A stretch of DNA of 64,000 nucleotides, taken from contig JADKHI010000006.1 of NCBI GenBank assembly GCA_016721825.1, positions 620,001 through 684,000 of the forward strand. The letters are read 5' to 3'. The notes under the pieces were generated by a model. It ran no database searches. It was not told where the DNA came from and saw nothing but the letters and a program-made list of their open reading frames with translations. The translations under genes and the position numbers were made by a program. The DNA is from Flavobacteriales bacterium. GTDB taxonomy: Bacteria > Bacteroidota > Bacteroidia > Flavobacteriales_F > PHOS-HE28. This document shows, piece after piece, positions 26,429-35,360 of the stretch (position 1 is its first letter; every line of letters begins with the position of its first letter).

Positions 26429-27454
26429 CTACTCGAACAGCCCCCCCGGCTTCACACTAGGCACGCGGCCCAGGTGGCGGTAGGCCTTCTCAGTGGCCTG
26501 CCGACCGCGCGGCGTGCGCTGCAGGTAGCCTTCCATGATCAGGAAGGGCTCATACACTTCTTCAATGGTGCCGGCCTCTTCCCCCACGGCCGTGGCCACG
26601 GTGGTCAGGCCTACAGGGCCACCGGCGAACTTGTCGATGATGGCGCCGAGGATGCGGTTGTCCATTTCATCCAGACCGTGCGCATCCACGTTGAGGGCCT
26701 TCAGCGCGTGCTTCGCAATGGCAATGTCGATGGTTCCGTCGCCTTGGATCTGGGCGAAGTCACGTACGCGGCGCAAGAGGGCGTTGGCGATGCGAGGGGT
26801 ACCACGGCTGCGGCGTGCGATCTCATCAGCGGCCTCATCGGCAATGGGCATGTTCAACAGCCCGGCGCTGCGCTTGATGATGCCTTTGAGCGTGTTGGCG
26901 TCGTAGTAATCCAGGCGGCTGTTGATGCCGAAACGCGCGCGGAGCGGTGCGGTCAGCAGGCCACTGCGTGTGGTGGCGCCCACCAGCGTAAAGGGGTTCA
27001 GCGCGATCTGCACGGTGCGTGCGTTGGGTCCGGCATCGATCACCAGATCGATCCGGTAGTCCTCCATGGCGCTGTACAGGTACTCCTCGATCACCGGCGT
27101 CAGGCGGTGGATCTCGTCGATGAAGAGGATGTCGTGCGGCTCCAGGTTGGTGAGCAGGCCAGCGAGGTCCGCAGGCTTGTCGAGCACGGGTCCGCTGGTG
27201 ATGCGGATGCCCACGCTCATCTCTTGCGCGATGATGTTGGCCAGGGTGGTCTTGCCCAGGCCGGGGGGACCGTGCAGCAACACGTGGTCCAGCGCTTCGC
27301 CCCGTTGCTTGGCGGCTTGCACGAACACCTTCAGGTTATCCGTTACGGCCTTCTGTCCGGCGAACTCACCGAACTGGCGTGGACGGAGCACCTGCTCCAT
27401 CTCCTTGTCGGAACTGGCGCGCTGCTCACGGCGGGGGTCGAAGGTCTCGGACAT
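26429..27454 (-). CDS. ruvB: Holliday junction branch migration DNA helicase RuvB
   Basis: This 341-residue AAA+ ATPase has the family's usual length. Walker A is HGPPGLGKTTLAN (near residue 60), Walker B DILFIDEIHRL, and sensor/arginine blocks include GATTRSGLLTAPLRARFG. The winged-helix tail has GPVGLTTVATAVGEE and GYLQRTPRGR. RuvB forms hexamers that drive branch migration of Holliday junctions with RuvA and RuvC in the cytoplasm. Neither ruvA nor ruvC is nearby. The gene is sandwiched between two paralogous surface-protein genes on the same strand. A TACCTTCG promoter-like box lies 7 bases before the start codon, so its transcript may have almost no leader. Confidence 0.97.
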   Translation of the reverse strand: MSETFDPRREQRASSDKEMEQVLRPRQFGEFAGQKAVTDNLKVFVQAAKQRGEALDHVLLHGPPGLGKTTLANIIAQEMSVGIRITSGPVLDKPADLAGLLTNLEPHDILFIDEIHRLTPVIEEYLYSAMEDYRIDLVIDAGPNARTVQIALNPFTLVGATTRSGLLTAPLRARFGINSRLDYYDANTLKGIIKRSAGLLNMPIADEAADEIARRSRGTPRIANALLRRVRDFAQIQGDGTIDIAIAKHALKALNVDAHGLDEMDNRILGAIIDKFAGGPVGLTTVATAVGEEAGTIEEVYEPFLIMEGYLQRTPRGRQATEKAYRHLGRVPSVKPGGLFE

Positions 27455-27461
27455 GCGTGTG

Positions 27462-27469
27462 CGAAGGTA
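27462..27469 (-). promoter_or_regulatory. TACCTTCG promoter -7-like box of ruvB
   Basis: It matches TAnnTTYG, the Bacteroidota -7 consensus with C for T, 7 bases upstream of the ATG at 27454. No -33 TTG is seen at the expected distance. Confidence 0.4.
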
Positions 27470-27518
27470 GCGCGCGGCCCTGCGTCACGCTCTGCCCCGG
27501 TACCAACGCCGCGCCCGA

Positions 27519-30170
27519 TCAGCGCTTCACGACCGACCGCACGTAGGTGGCCGCAGGCGTGGTCACGCGCACCACGTACATACCCGCCGCCAGAAGGCTC
27601 AGATCCAAGTGGTCCACCGCACCGGCCACCAGCAAGGGTCGACCACGTAGGTCCAGCAACTCCATGCTCAGCACGCGTTCGGTCCGGTGCGCCACGAAGA
27701 GCACATCGCTCGCTGGGGAAGGCCAAAGGCGCAGGTCGTTGTTGCGCACTGCATCGGCCATGCCGCTGGCAATGTCCACGGTGAACACCGCTTCATTCGT
27801 GATCACCGGCTCGTTGAAGTCGAAGTAGATGTTGGCGATGTTGCCCACTTGAGCGCCGTTCACGAGGGTGGTCACCGGCTTCATGGCGAACTTCACGAAG
27901 CCGTGGCTGCCCGGTTCGTTGGCACCACTGTCCGGCAACATGATCTGCTCGAAGGTGAAGCGCAGCACGCCGTTGTTCAGCAACACCCACGAGCAAGTGT
28001 GGCTGCTTGAAATAACGCGCAAGGTGTTCCACTGCAGGTCCGCGCTCAAGGTGTCGGTGATGATCACGCGCTCCGCCAGGTAGGTGCCGGTGTTCTGGAA
28101 ACGCACCGTGTAGGTCAGTTCCGCTCCCATCACCACTTCATCAGGCGTGGCCGCACTCGGGCTCACTGCCTTGTCGTTCGGATCGAAGCTGCCCACCACT
28201 TCACCATCCACCACCAACGTGTTATCCGCTGGCGTTTCATCAGTAGCAGCGGGATCCACCACCAGCACATGCGTCAGCGCTGTTCCGATGGCCACGCTCA
28301 CGTCCGTGTGCAGTGTCACGTGGATCACCCGCGTTTCGCCCACGGCCATGTTGCTGTAGTTCCAAGAGGCCACGTTGCCGTTCAATGCGTCCGGGACCAC
28401 GTCCGCGCTCACCCAGATCTGGTCGGCATCAAAGGTCAAGGTGACCGATCCGGTCATCACCGTGGTGCCCACGTTGCGGTAAGTGATGGTGGCCACATCA
28501 TCGAAGCCGGGTCGCGCCGGTTGGAAATACGCATCTATCCGCAAGTCCTGGATGCCCGGTTGCAACACCACGCCGAAGTCGTTCCCGTTGGACATCGATG
28601 TCGCGGAATCCAGCACGGCGGTGTAGGTTGCCGGCATGATCGATTGCACATAGGGCGACGTGCCTGTTGCGGAAAGGGTGTAGGTATCCACTGGCAATGG
28701 CAGCCCGAAGCTTCCATCGGCCGCCACGCCATAGGTGTAGTTGCCGGGCTGAACGTTCACTGTTGCGAGGGGGTAGCCTGTTTCACCGATGTCGCGCACG
28801 CCATTGCTGTTCGCGTCCCAATACACCGAACCGTTGGCCATGGGGTTCACGAAGGGGCAGGTGCTGTTGAGCACGGTGCAGAGCATGGAGGGGTCCGGGG
28901 TAACGGGGCCAAAACCGTAGTCCATCACCATAAGGCTTGCGGGCAGATTCGGCAGGCAAAGTGTGATGGGGTCCGGATCTGCGAATGAGCCTAGGGTCAA
29001 ACCGGTCAAGCCTTGCGGCAAAAGGGGTATGCAGCCCAAGTTGGGAAGGGCACCTAGGAAGATCGAATTGACCGTGGGAGGAATATCCGGTAAAGACTGG
29101 ACCTGCAGATCAACCGCAGTAAAGGAAGTGAGCGTCGGTGGCAAAGGCGGAATGCTCGTAAGTGATGGAAGCGCTTGAATGGAAATAGTGGCCAATATGT
29201 TGGGGAACGGATCCAACACACCAAGAAGAGGCAGGTTCAACAAATACACGTTCACAAGACCCGCTGGCCAAGAGGGCAGATCCACAAGGGAAGTGTCGGT
29301 GTCGAGCTGAATATCCTGGAGCGCGGACGGCCACGTTGAGATCTGGAGCGGCGATCCCTGCATCTGGATGAATGTGACCTTCTCTAGGCCAGAGGGCAAC
29401 GCTTGCACACCGTTCACGATAGAGCAATACGAAACCTCCAAACTCACAAGACCAGGGGGTAGACCAGAGAGTCCGGCAGGCATGTCACACCCTTGCAAAC
29501 GCAACGTAGTGAGCCCAGCTGGCCAGTTCGGAGCAGTGGAGAACGTATACCCCCAGAGCATCAAGTGTGTGAGACCCACTGGTAGTGCAGGCGCCTCCGG
29601 ATCCACTGTCGAGGAGTTCATGACCAAGTAGCTAAGCCCCGCCGGTATAGCAGGCACAGAGGGGATATCCGGCATAGGCCAGAAGGTCAACGAATCGAGC
29701 CCTGCGGGATAGGCCGGATAGTATTGACCTGCCGAGGTCTGGTCCCCATACAAGGCCAGGTATTCGAGGGTGGAAGGCCAGGCCGGTAGCGGTCCAGTGT
29801 TCCCTCCGAGTTGGAGGTGCTTCAGGTCGCTCGGCCATGCGCTCACTGTTAAGGCCAAGGGGTCGGTTACGAATGGCGCCTTCTCGATGTTCAAGCTCTG
29901 CAACTGTTGAAAAGCCTCGATGCCGGTCAGGTCCGCTGGTGTCCAATGAAGATTCAAGCCAAGGCTCTCTGTCGCCATCACCGCCGGGTTGCTCGGGTCG
30001 ATGTAGCCGTTCACATCAACAGCCGTCGGCACAATGTCAGTCAAAAGCTGCCTGAGCATGGGGTCCGGCACATACACGAGCTGGGCTTGCAAAAGGCTTC
30101 CGCACAGAATGCACGCGAAGGCCACCAGCCCGCGCATCGTGAGTTCGTAGGAGCGAAGTAGCTGGTCCAT
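27519..30170 (-). CDS. Secreted T9SS LRR/DUF7619-like protein, paralogue of the gene at 23634
   Basis: This 883-residue protein has its signal peptide (LVAFACILCGSLLQAQ) starting 11 residues in, so an ATG at 30137 is an equally likely start. Leucine-rich units cover about residues 60-440 (PALPVGLTHLMLWGY, GLPPGLVSLEVSYCS, DLPSWPAGLVNVYLL). A linker GSVYWDANSNGVRDIGETG follows, then VGSFDPNDKAVSP with FQNTGTYLAERVIITD, and a T9SS domain (LRLWPSPASDVLFVA, GMYVVRVTT). The order of parts is the same as in the gene beyond ruvB, but the repeats have diverged strongly, so the duplication is old. It is expected at the cell surface. No enzymatic motif was found. Confidence 0.85.
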   Translation of the reverse strand: MDQLLRSYELTMRGLVAFACILCGSLLQAQLVYVPDPMLRQLLTDIVPTAVDVNGYIDPSNPAVMATESLGLNLHWTPADLTGIEAFQQLQSLNIEKAPFVTDPLALTVSAWPSDLKHLQLGGNTGPLPAWPSTLEYLALYGDQTSAGQYYPAYPAGLDSLTFWPMPDIPSVPAIPAGLSYLVMNSSTVDPEAPALPVGLTHLMLWGYTFSTAPNWPAGLTTLRLQGCDMPAGLSGLPPGLVSLEVSYCSIVNGVQALPSGLEKVTFIQMQGSPLQISTWPSALQDIQLDTDTSLVDLPSWPAGLVNVYLLNLPLLGVLDPFPNILATISIQALPSLTSIPPLPPTLTSFTAVDLQVQSLPDIPPTVNSIFLGALPNLGCIPLLPQGLTGLTLGSFADPDPITLCLPNLPASLMVMDYGFGPVTPDPSMLCTVLNSTCPFVNPMANGSVYWDANSNGVRDIGETGYPLATVNVQPGNYTYGVAADGSFGLPLPVDTYTLSATGTSPYVQSIMPATYTAVLDSATSMSNGNDFGVVLQPGIQDLRIDAYFQPARPGFDDVATITYRNVGTTVMTGSVTLTFDADQIWVSADVVPDALNGNVASWNYSNMAVGETRVIHVTLHTDVSVAIGTALTHVLVVDPAATDETPADNTLVVDGEVVGSFDPNDKAVSPSAATPDEVVMGAELTYTVRFQNTGTYLAERVIITDTLSADLQWNTLRVISSSHTCSWVLLNNGVLRFTFEQIMLPDSGANEPGSHGFVKFAMKPVTTLVNGAQVGNIANIYFDFNEPVITNEAVFTVDIASGMADAVRNNDLRLWPSPASDVLFVAHRTERVLSMELLDLRGRPLLVAGAVDHLDLSLLAAGMYVVRVTTPAATYVRSVVKR

Positions 30171-30267
30171 GGTTCAACGGGTTCGTTCGTAAGGAAGACG
30201 GTGGAGCTGGGTCGCGGTTGCCGTTCACCGCGCACGAAGTGTTCGGAAGATCGCGGGGCTTGCAAGG

Positions 30268-30903
30268 CTACTCCTCCTCCCCTCTCAGGTCCTTGTACAC
30301 ATCCCCGAAGAACACTCGTACCCCAAGGATGTACACGGGCGCGTTCAGGCTCTCGTCGAGGCTGGCGTTGGTGAAAGCGAGGCGGTAGCCGAGGCCACCG
30401 CCCACGGCGAAGTACTTCAGAAAGCGGTACTGCACGGTCATGGCCGGTTCGTAGAGGAACACGAAGGCGCGCTTCAACTTCTGCGTGCGGCCCTCGAGGT
30501 CGTCGTACACCAATGATCCGCCGCCGATGCCCACCTGCACCGGAATGCTCACCTCCCAAGGCCCGCGCTGGTAGAACGCGTAGCTGAAGAAGGGCGTCAC
30601 ATAGCCCAAGCGCACCCGGGTGGTCACCGTACGGGTAAGGCCGTTCTCTACCACCTGCTGTTCCCGTTCGACAGGTGTGCGCAGAAAACTGTAGCCGATG
30701 CCGTAGCGCACACGGCCACCATGCTCAAGGCCCACCTTCACGCCCAGCATGCGCACGTTCTGGTTGCTAATGAAGCTGCCGCGCGAGTCAAGCCCGACCG
30801 TGAGCCTTGGCTTCTCCTGCAGGAACATGCCGATGCTGTCCAGCAGCTGGGCGTGCGCTCCCAGGGTCAGGAGGAGGGATAGGGACAGGATCAACGCGCG
30901 CAC
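30268..30903 (-). CDS. Small outer membrane beta-barrel-like protein of unknown function
   Basis: With a GTG start at 30903 the protein has about 211 residues and an immediate signal peptide (VRALILSLSLLLTLGAHAQ). The longer ATG start at 30948 falls inside the inverted repeat just downstream of coxA and was not preferred. The mature part shows alternating hydrophobic and polar residues with many aromatic residues and turns (VRYGIGYSFLRTPVE, TPFFSYAFYQRG, AVGGGLGYRLAF), as in small outer membrane barrels. It ends in a charged tail (DLRGEEE) rather than an aromatic residue. No family was recognised. It is the next gene after coxA on the same strand. Confidence 0.6.
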   Translation of the reverse strand: MRALILSLSLLLTLGAHAQLLDSIGMFLQEKPRLTVGLDSRGSFISNQNVRMLGVKVGLEHGGRVRYGIGYSFLRTPVEREQQVVENGLTRTVTTRVRLGYVTPFFSYAFYQRGPWEVSIPVQVGIGGGSLVYDDLEGRTQKLKRAFVFLYEPAMTVQYRFLKYFAVGGGLGYRLAFTNASLDESLNAPVYILGVRVFFGDVYKDLRGEEE

Positions 30904-30919
30904 AGGAGGGCTGAAAGCG

Positions 30920-30950
30920 GAATGTCCGCGACCCAAAGGTGCGGACATTC
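30920..30950 (-). terminator. 10-bp inverted repeat after coxA, probable operon terminator
   Basis: GAATGTCCGC and GCGGACATTC are perfect complements around an 11-base loop, 21 bases past the coxA stop codon on the minus strand. No long T-run follows. It overlaps the upstream ATG of the next reading frame. Confidence 0.55.
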
Positions 30951-30971
30951 CAAGCAGATCGATGCGGCGGC

Positions 30972-32780
30972 CTAGCCGTGGTCCTCTTCCTCGCCGTGCT
31001 CCAATGGCACATCCTGTGGAACGAAGTCCTCGGCCTTGCCGGGCTTGCTGTAATCGTAGGGCCAGCGGTGCACCGTGGGGATGGCCCCGGGCCAGTTGCC
31101 GTGCATGTGCTCAATGGGGGCGGTCCACTCCAGGGTGTTCGCGCGCCAAGGGTTCTGAACGGTCTTCTGTCCGCGGTAGATGCTGTAGAAGAAGTTGTAG
31201 GTGAAGAGGACCTGGGCCAAGCCACCGATGATGGCGAAGATGGTGATCATTACGTTCAGATCAGCGACCCCGGAGAGGTAGGGGAACTCGCTGTAGCTGT
31301 AGTAACGACGGGGCGCACCGGCCAGACCGACGAAGTGCATGGGAAGGAACACGCCGAAGGCACAGATGAAGGTGATCCAGAAGTGCGCGTAGCCGAGCTT
31401 GGTGTTCATCATGCGGCCGTACATGCGGGGGAACCAGTGGTACACCCCGGCGAACATGCCGAAGATGGCGCTCATGCCCATCACCACGTGGAAGTGGGCC
31501 ACCACGAAGTAGGTGTCGTGCACGTTGATGTCCAGCGCGCTGTCAGCGAGGATGATGCCGGTCAGACCACCAGCGATGAAGGTGGCGACCAGACCCACGC
31601 TGAACAGCATGGCCGGCGTGAAGATGATGTTGCCGCGCCAGAGGGTGGTGAGGTAGTTGAACACCTTCACGGCGCTGGGAATGGCGATGAGCAAGGTGGT
31701 GAACACGAACACGCTGCCCAGGAAGGGGTTCATGCCGGTGAGGTACATGTGGTGGCCCCACACGATGAAGCTGAGGAAGCCGATGGCGAGAATGGACCCG
31801 ATCATGGCGCGGTAGCCGAAGATGGGCTTGCGCGAGTTGGTGGCGATCACTTCCGAGGTGATGCCCAAGGCTGGCAACAGCACGATGTACACTTCGGGGT
31901 GACCGAGGAACCAGAACAAGTGCTGGAACAGGATGGGGCTGCCACCGCTGTTCTCCAAGGCCTCGCCGCCGATGTGGATCTCGCTGAGGTAGAAGCTCGT
32001 GCCCAGGCTGCGGTCCAGCAGCAGCAGCAACGCGGCGCTCAACAGCACGGGGAACGACAGGATGCCGAGCACAGCGGTGATGAAGAAGGCCCAGATGGTC
32101 AGCGGCATGCGGGTCATCTTCATGCCCTTGGTGCGCAGGTTCAGGATGGTGACCACGTAGTTCAGACCACCGAGCAACGCGCTGGCGATGAAGATGGCCA
32201 TGCTGAGCAGCCAGAGCGTCATGCCGGTGCCGGAGCCCGGCATGGCCTGCGGCAGCGCACTGAGCGGCGGGTATACCGTCCAACCTCCGGAAGCGGGACC
32301 ACCTTCCACGAAGAGCGAGGCGAGCATGAGGATGCTGCTGAGGAAGAAGAACCAATAGCTCAACATGTTCAGGAAACCGCTCGCCATGTCCCGCGCCCCC
32401 AACTGGAAGGGGATGAGCAGGTTGCTGAAGGTCCCTGAGAGACCACCGGTAAGCACGAAGAACACCATGATGGTGCCGTGGATCGTGACCAGCGCGAGGT
32501 ACATGTTCGGGTTCAGCACGCCCTCGGGGGCCCACTTGTCGCCGAGGAAGAAGTTGGTGAACGCAAAGCCTTCATCGGGCCAGGCGAGCTGCAGGCGGAA
32601 CATGATGGACATGATCACCGCCACCCAGGCCATGATGATGGCCGTGATCAGGTACTGCTTGCTGATCATCTTGTGGTCCTGGGAGAAGATGTACTTCGTC
32701 ACCCATGACTCCTGATGGTGGTGATGTGCCGCGTGAGCGTCGTGGTGCGCGGCGTGCGTGTCGTGTGCGATGGCACCCAT
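30972..32780 (-). CDS. coxA: Cytochrome c oxidase subunit I
   Basis: This is the haem-copper oxidase catalytic subunit, about 602 residues, with twelve or more membrane helices. Key blocks include HGTIMVFFVLTGG (haem a ligand His), FWFLGHPEVYIVLLPALG (CuB His and the cross-linked Tyr), and VWGHHMYLTGMNPF (two CuB His). VVAHFHVVMGMSAIFGMF carries the late haem ligands. It reduces oxygen to water and pumps protons. The frame opens at a TTG at 32789 overlapping the coxB stop, but the ATG at 32780 is preferred. The N-terminus is unusually rich in histidine (HAAHHDAHAAHHHH). It is the last gene of the complex III-oxidase operon. Confidence 0.97.
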   Translation of the reverse strand: MGAIAHDTHAAHHDAHAAHHHHQESWVTKYIFSQDHKMISKQYLITAIIMAWVAVIMSIMFRLQLAWPDEGFAFTNFFLGDKWAPEGVLNPNMYLALVTIHGTIMVFFVLTGGLSGTFSNLLIPFQLGARDMASGFLNMLSYWFFFLSSILMLASLFVEGGPASGGWTVYPPLSALPQAMPGSGTGMTLWLLSMAIFIASALLGGLNYVVTILNLRTKGMKMTRMPLTIWAFFITAVLGILSFPVLLSAALLLLLDRSLGTSFYLSEIHIGGEALENSGGSPILFQHLFWFLGHPEVYIVLLPALGITSEVIATNSRKPIFGYRAMIGSILAIGFLSFIVWGHHMYLTGMNPFLGSVFVFTTLLIAIPSAVKVFNYLTTLWRGNIIFTPAMLFSVGLVATFIAGGLTGIILADSALDINVHDTYFVVAHFHVVMGMSAIFGMFAGVYHWFPRMYGRMMNTKLGYAHFWITFICAFGVFLPMHFVGLAGAPRRYYSYSEFPYLSGVADLNVMITIFAIIGGLAQVLFTYNFFYSIYRGQKTVQNPWRANTLEWTAPIEHMHGNWPGAIPTVHRWPYDYSKPGKAEDFVPQDVPLEHGEEEDHG

Positions 32781-32785
32781 GTTCG

Positions 32786-34081
32786 TCAATGCGTTGTTGA
32801 TCCGTTGGCCACGGCCGTTACCACAACGGCCGTGTTGGAAGTGTCCGTCTGTACAAATACCGTATCGCCGACAGCCACGGCAGCAGCCGGCACTTCAGCC
32901 ACGGGAGCACCCTCGAAAGGCTTCTTCATGGCTTCGGCGTACCAGGTCTCGTAGGCGGTCTGCGATTCGACCACCAGCGGCATCTGCATGTTGAAGTGGC
33001 TTGCGCCACAGATCTTGTTGCACAGCAGCACGAAGTCGAACTTGTCATCCTCCACCACCACGCGCATGCTATCGGTGGTGATCGTCGGCTTCATGTGGAA
33101 GCGCGTGGGCATGCCGGGCACCGCGTTCATCTGCATGCGCAGGTGCGGGATGTAGGCGCTGTGGATCACGTCGCGGCTGCGGATCACCAGCTCGATGTCG
33201 CGGCGCACGGGCAGGTGGAACTCCTTGATCACCACATCATCGCTGCCATGGGCATAGGAGCTGGCCTCGCCCTTCTCAGCGATGTCCTGCTCCATCATCA
33301 CCTTCAGGTTGGTGATCTTGCGCATCATGCGTTTCTGCTTCTCCACGTGGTCGATAAGCTCCGCCAGCTGCGTCGGGGGTAAGTACTCGCCCTCGTTCTT
33401 CAGCTTCTCCACCGTGGCATTGATGTCCACCACCAGCTCCATCAGGCGCGTCTGGATACTTCCCTTGGTTACGATGCCCAGTGGGTTGTTGTCGTTGATC
33501 AGGCGGTAGTCAGTGGCACCGAGCAGACCATCCTTACCGGGGTAGCGGGCGGTCCAGTCGAACTGCTTGGCGTAGAGCTCCACTTGCGCGGTTCCTTCAG
33601 GTGAATGCGCGGTGATGCGGTTCCAGATGGAGAGCCCGTAGATGATGATGCCGATGAGCACGATGGCCGGGATCACCGTCCAGATCAGCTCCAGCTTGTT
33701 GTTGTGGGCCAGGTAATAAGCCTTGCGGTTCTTGTCGAACACGTAACGCCCGGCGAAGTAGAACAGCAGCGTGTTGGTGATGAAGAACACGATGAAGATG
33801 ATGATCCAGTTCACGTCCATGAGCTGGTCGGTCCAGACACCATGTTCGCTGGCGGACACCGGCAGCATACGGTCGCTGTAGCGGAACAGGAGCCACAGGA
33901 AGAACCCGAAATACAGGATGCAGAACAGCCACATGAAACGGGCGTTCATGCGGTTGTCACGGTCCGTGATCTCTTCTTCGCGCTTGCCCCGGAGGGTGGC
34001 GGTGAGTTCATAGACCCGGCTCAGGCGCACGATCGCGAGCACCCCCAGCACCAGGACCACTATGATCAGCAACTTCGTCAT
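32786..34081 (-). CDS. coxB: Cytochrome c oxidase subunit II
   Basis: This 431-residue protein has an N-terminal helix, then two membrane helices (MWLFCILYFGFFLWLLF and IIIFIVFFITNTLLFYFAG). The periplasmic cupredoxin domain has the CuA motif CNKICGASHFNM with both cysteines, the histidine and the methionine. It is long for subunit II. An insertion of roughly 100 residues rich in charged helix (VEKLKNEGEYLPPTQLAELI, KQKRMMRKITNLKVMMEQ) lies between the second helix and the copper site, as is usual in Bacteroidota. It accepts electrons from cytochrome c or directly from complex III and passes them to subunit I. It begins 45 bases after actF. Confidence 0.95.
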   Translation of the reverse strand: MTKLLIIVVLVLGVLAIVRLSRVYELTATLRGKREEEITDRDNRMNARFMWLFCILYFGFFLWLLFRYSDRMLPVSASEHGVWTDQLMDVNWIIIFIVFFITNTLLFYFAGRYVFDKNRKAYYLAHNNKLELIWTVIPAIVLIGIIIYGLSIWNRITAHSPEGTAQVELYAKQFDWTARYPGKDGLLGATDYRLINDNNPLGIVTKGSIQTRLMELVVDINATVEKLKNEGEYLPPTQLAELIDHVEKQKRMMRKITNLKVMMEQDIAEKGEASSYAHGSDDVVIKEFHLPVRRDIELVIRSRDVIHSAYIPHLRMQMNAVPGMPTRFHMKPTITTDSMRVVVEDDKFDFVLLCNKICGASHFNMQMPLVVESQTAYETWYAEAMKKPFEGAPVAEVPAAAVAVGDTVFVQTDTSNTAVVVTAVANGSTTH

Positions 34082-34125
34082 CGTCTGCTCGTTCTGTTAA
34101 CCCCTTACGGCGGGTCGTTGTTCTC

Positions 34126-35334
34126 TTAGATGTGGTGGTGCACGCTTTCCTCCAGGTACGGGTGGTTCACCGGCGTCAACGGTGCCTTGGTCAGGGTGGT
34201 CAGCACACGCAGCATGAACACCCCAAGGAAGGTCAGGAACAGACCGATCTCCAACAGACCGATGTGGTGGAAATGATCGCCCAAGGCACCGGGCAGCACC
34301 ATCTGACAGAGGTCGAGCCAGTGACCGATGAAGATCACTGTGCCCACCCCGATCAGCAGGCGCGGGTTGCGCTTGGCGTCGCGGCTCATCAGCAGCACCA
34401 TCGGTACCACGAAGTTCACGAAGAACATGCCCCACATGAGCCAGGTGTGGTTGTCGATGCGGTCCTTGAAGTAGATCACCTCCTCAGGGATGTTGCTGTA
34501 CCAGTACAGCATGAACTGGCTGAAGTAGAGGTAGGTCCACAGGAAGCTCACGGCGAACACCCATTTGCCCATGTCGTGGATGTGGCTGTTGTTCACCTGG
34601 GGCAGGTAGCCCTTGCTCTTCAGGTACATCACCAGCACCACGGCGCAGATCATGGAACCCACCCACATGCCGGCGAACACGTACCAGCCGAACAAGGTGC
34701 TGAACCAATGCACATCGATGCTCATGATCCAATCCCAGGCCATCACGCTGCTCAACACGGCGAAGAGCACCAGGAAGAGGGCGCTGCGGCGGTACACCAG
34801 CAAGTGGTGCTTCACCAAGGCTTCGCCCGTCATGCCGTCCAAGGCCAGGCTCTGCTTGCGGAACCAATAGGCCCCGAAGAGGAACGTTGGCAAGTACATG
34901 CCAAGGACGCGGAACCAGAAGAAGGGCATGTTGAGGAAGGGCATCTTATGCTCAACCACTGCATCGTACGTGTCGGAACCCTCGGTGATCACGGCGGGGT
35001 CCATCCAGGACCACACGTGGTGAATGCCCATGCTGCCAGCGGCCAGCACCACCACCACCACAGCGGCACCGATGGGCAGGTAGCTGAAAATGCCTTCGTA
35101 GACCCGCTTCACCATCACGCTCCAAGAGGTCTCGGTGGCGTTCTGCAGCGCGAAGAAGAACAGTGCGCCCAGGCTGATGCCGAAGAAGAAGAAGCCGTTG
35201 ATGAACAGGGCCGCCCACGTGTTCTGGTGGTGGTCCGTATGGTCGTTGATGATGCCGACCGCGGCCAAGACCAGGCCGAGCACCAGAATGCCGGTGCAGA
35301 GGGTGCGGGCCCGTTTGCTGAAAGTGAAGTTCAT
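34126..35334 (-). CDS. actF: Alternative complex III membrane subunit ActF
   Basis: This protein has about 402 residues and ten membrane helices, with the family pattern of an N-terminal helix pair (AALFINGFFFFGISLGALFF), a HHVWSW block and MAWDWIMSIDVHWFSTLFGW. ActF is one of the NrfD-like integral subunits of the quinol:cytochrome c/oxidase oxidoreductase. A GTG at 35364 that overlaps the actE stop by four bases is an alternative start, but the extra residues (MNTDEHGTAA) look unlike a membrane-protein N-terminus, so the ATG at 35334 was chosen. It sits between actE and coxB, the usual order. Confidence 0.93.
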   Translation of the reverse strand: MNFTFSKRARTLCTGILVLGLVLAAVGIINDHTDHHQNTWAALFINGFFFFGISLGALFFFALQNATETSWSVMVKRVYEGIFSYLPIGAAVVVVVLAAGSMGIHHVWSWMDPAVITEGSDTYDAVVEHKMPFLNMPFFWFRVLGMYLPTFLFGAYWFRKQSLALDGMTGEALVKHHLLVYRRSALFLVLFAVLSSVMAWDWIMSIDVHWFSTLFGWYVFAGMWVGSMICAVVLVMYLKSKGYLPQVNNSHIHDMGKWVFAVSFLWTYLYFSQFMLYWYSNIPEEVIYFKDRIDNHTWLMWGMFFVNFVVPMVLLMSRDAKRNPRLLIGVGTVIFIGHWLDLCQMVLPGALGDHFHHIGLLEIGLFLTFLGVFMLRVLTTLTKAPLTPVNHPYLEESVHHHI

Positions 35335-35360
35335 CGCTGCAGTTCCGTGTTCGTCCGTGT

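Noticed and set aside
26414..26430. AGCGC...GCGCT repeat at the ruvB stop codon
   Set aside because: A 5-base stem overlapping the stop codon, with no T-run; likely chance in GC-rich sequence.
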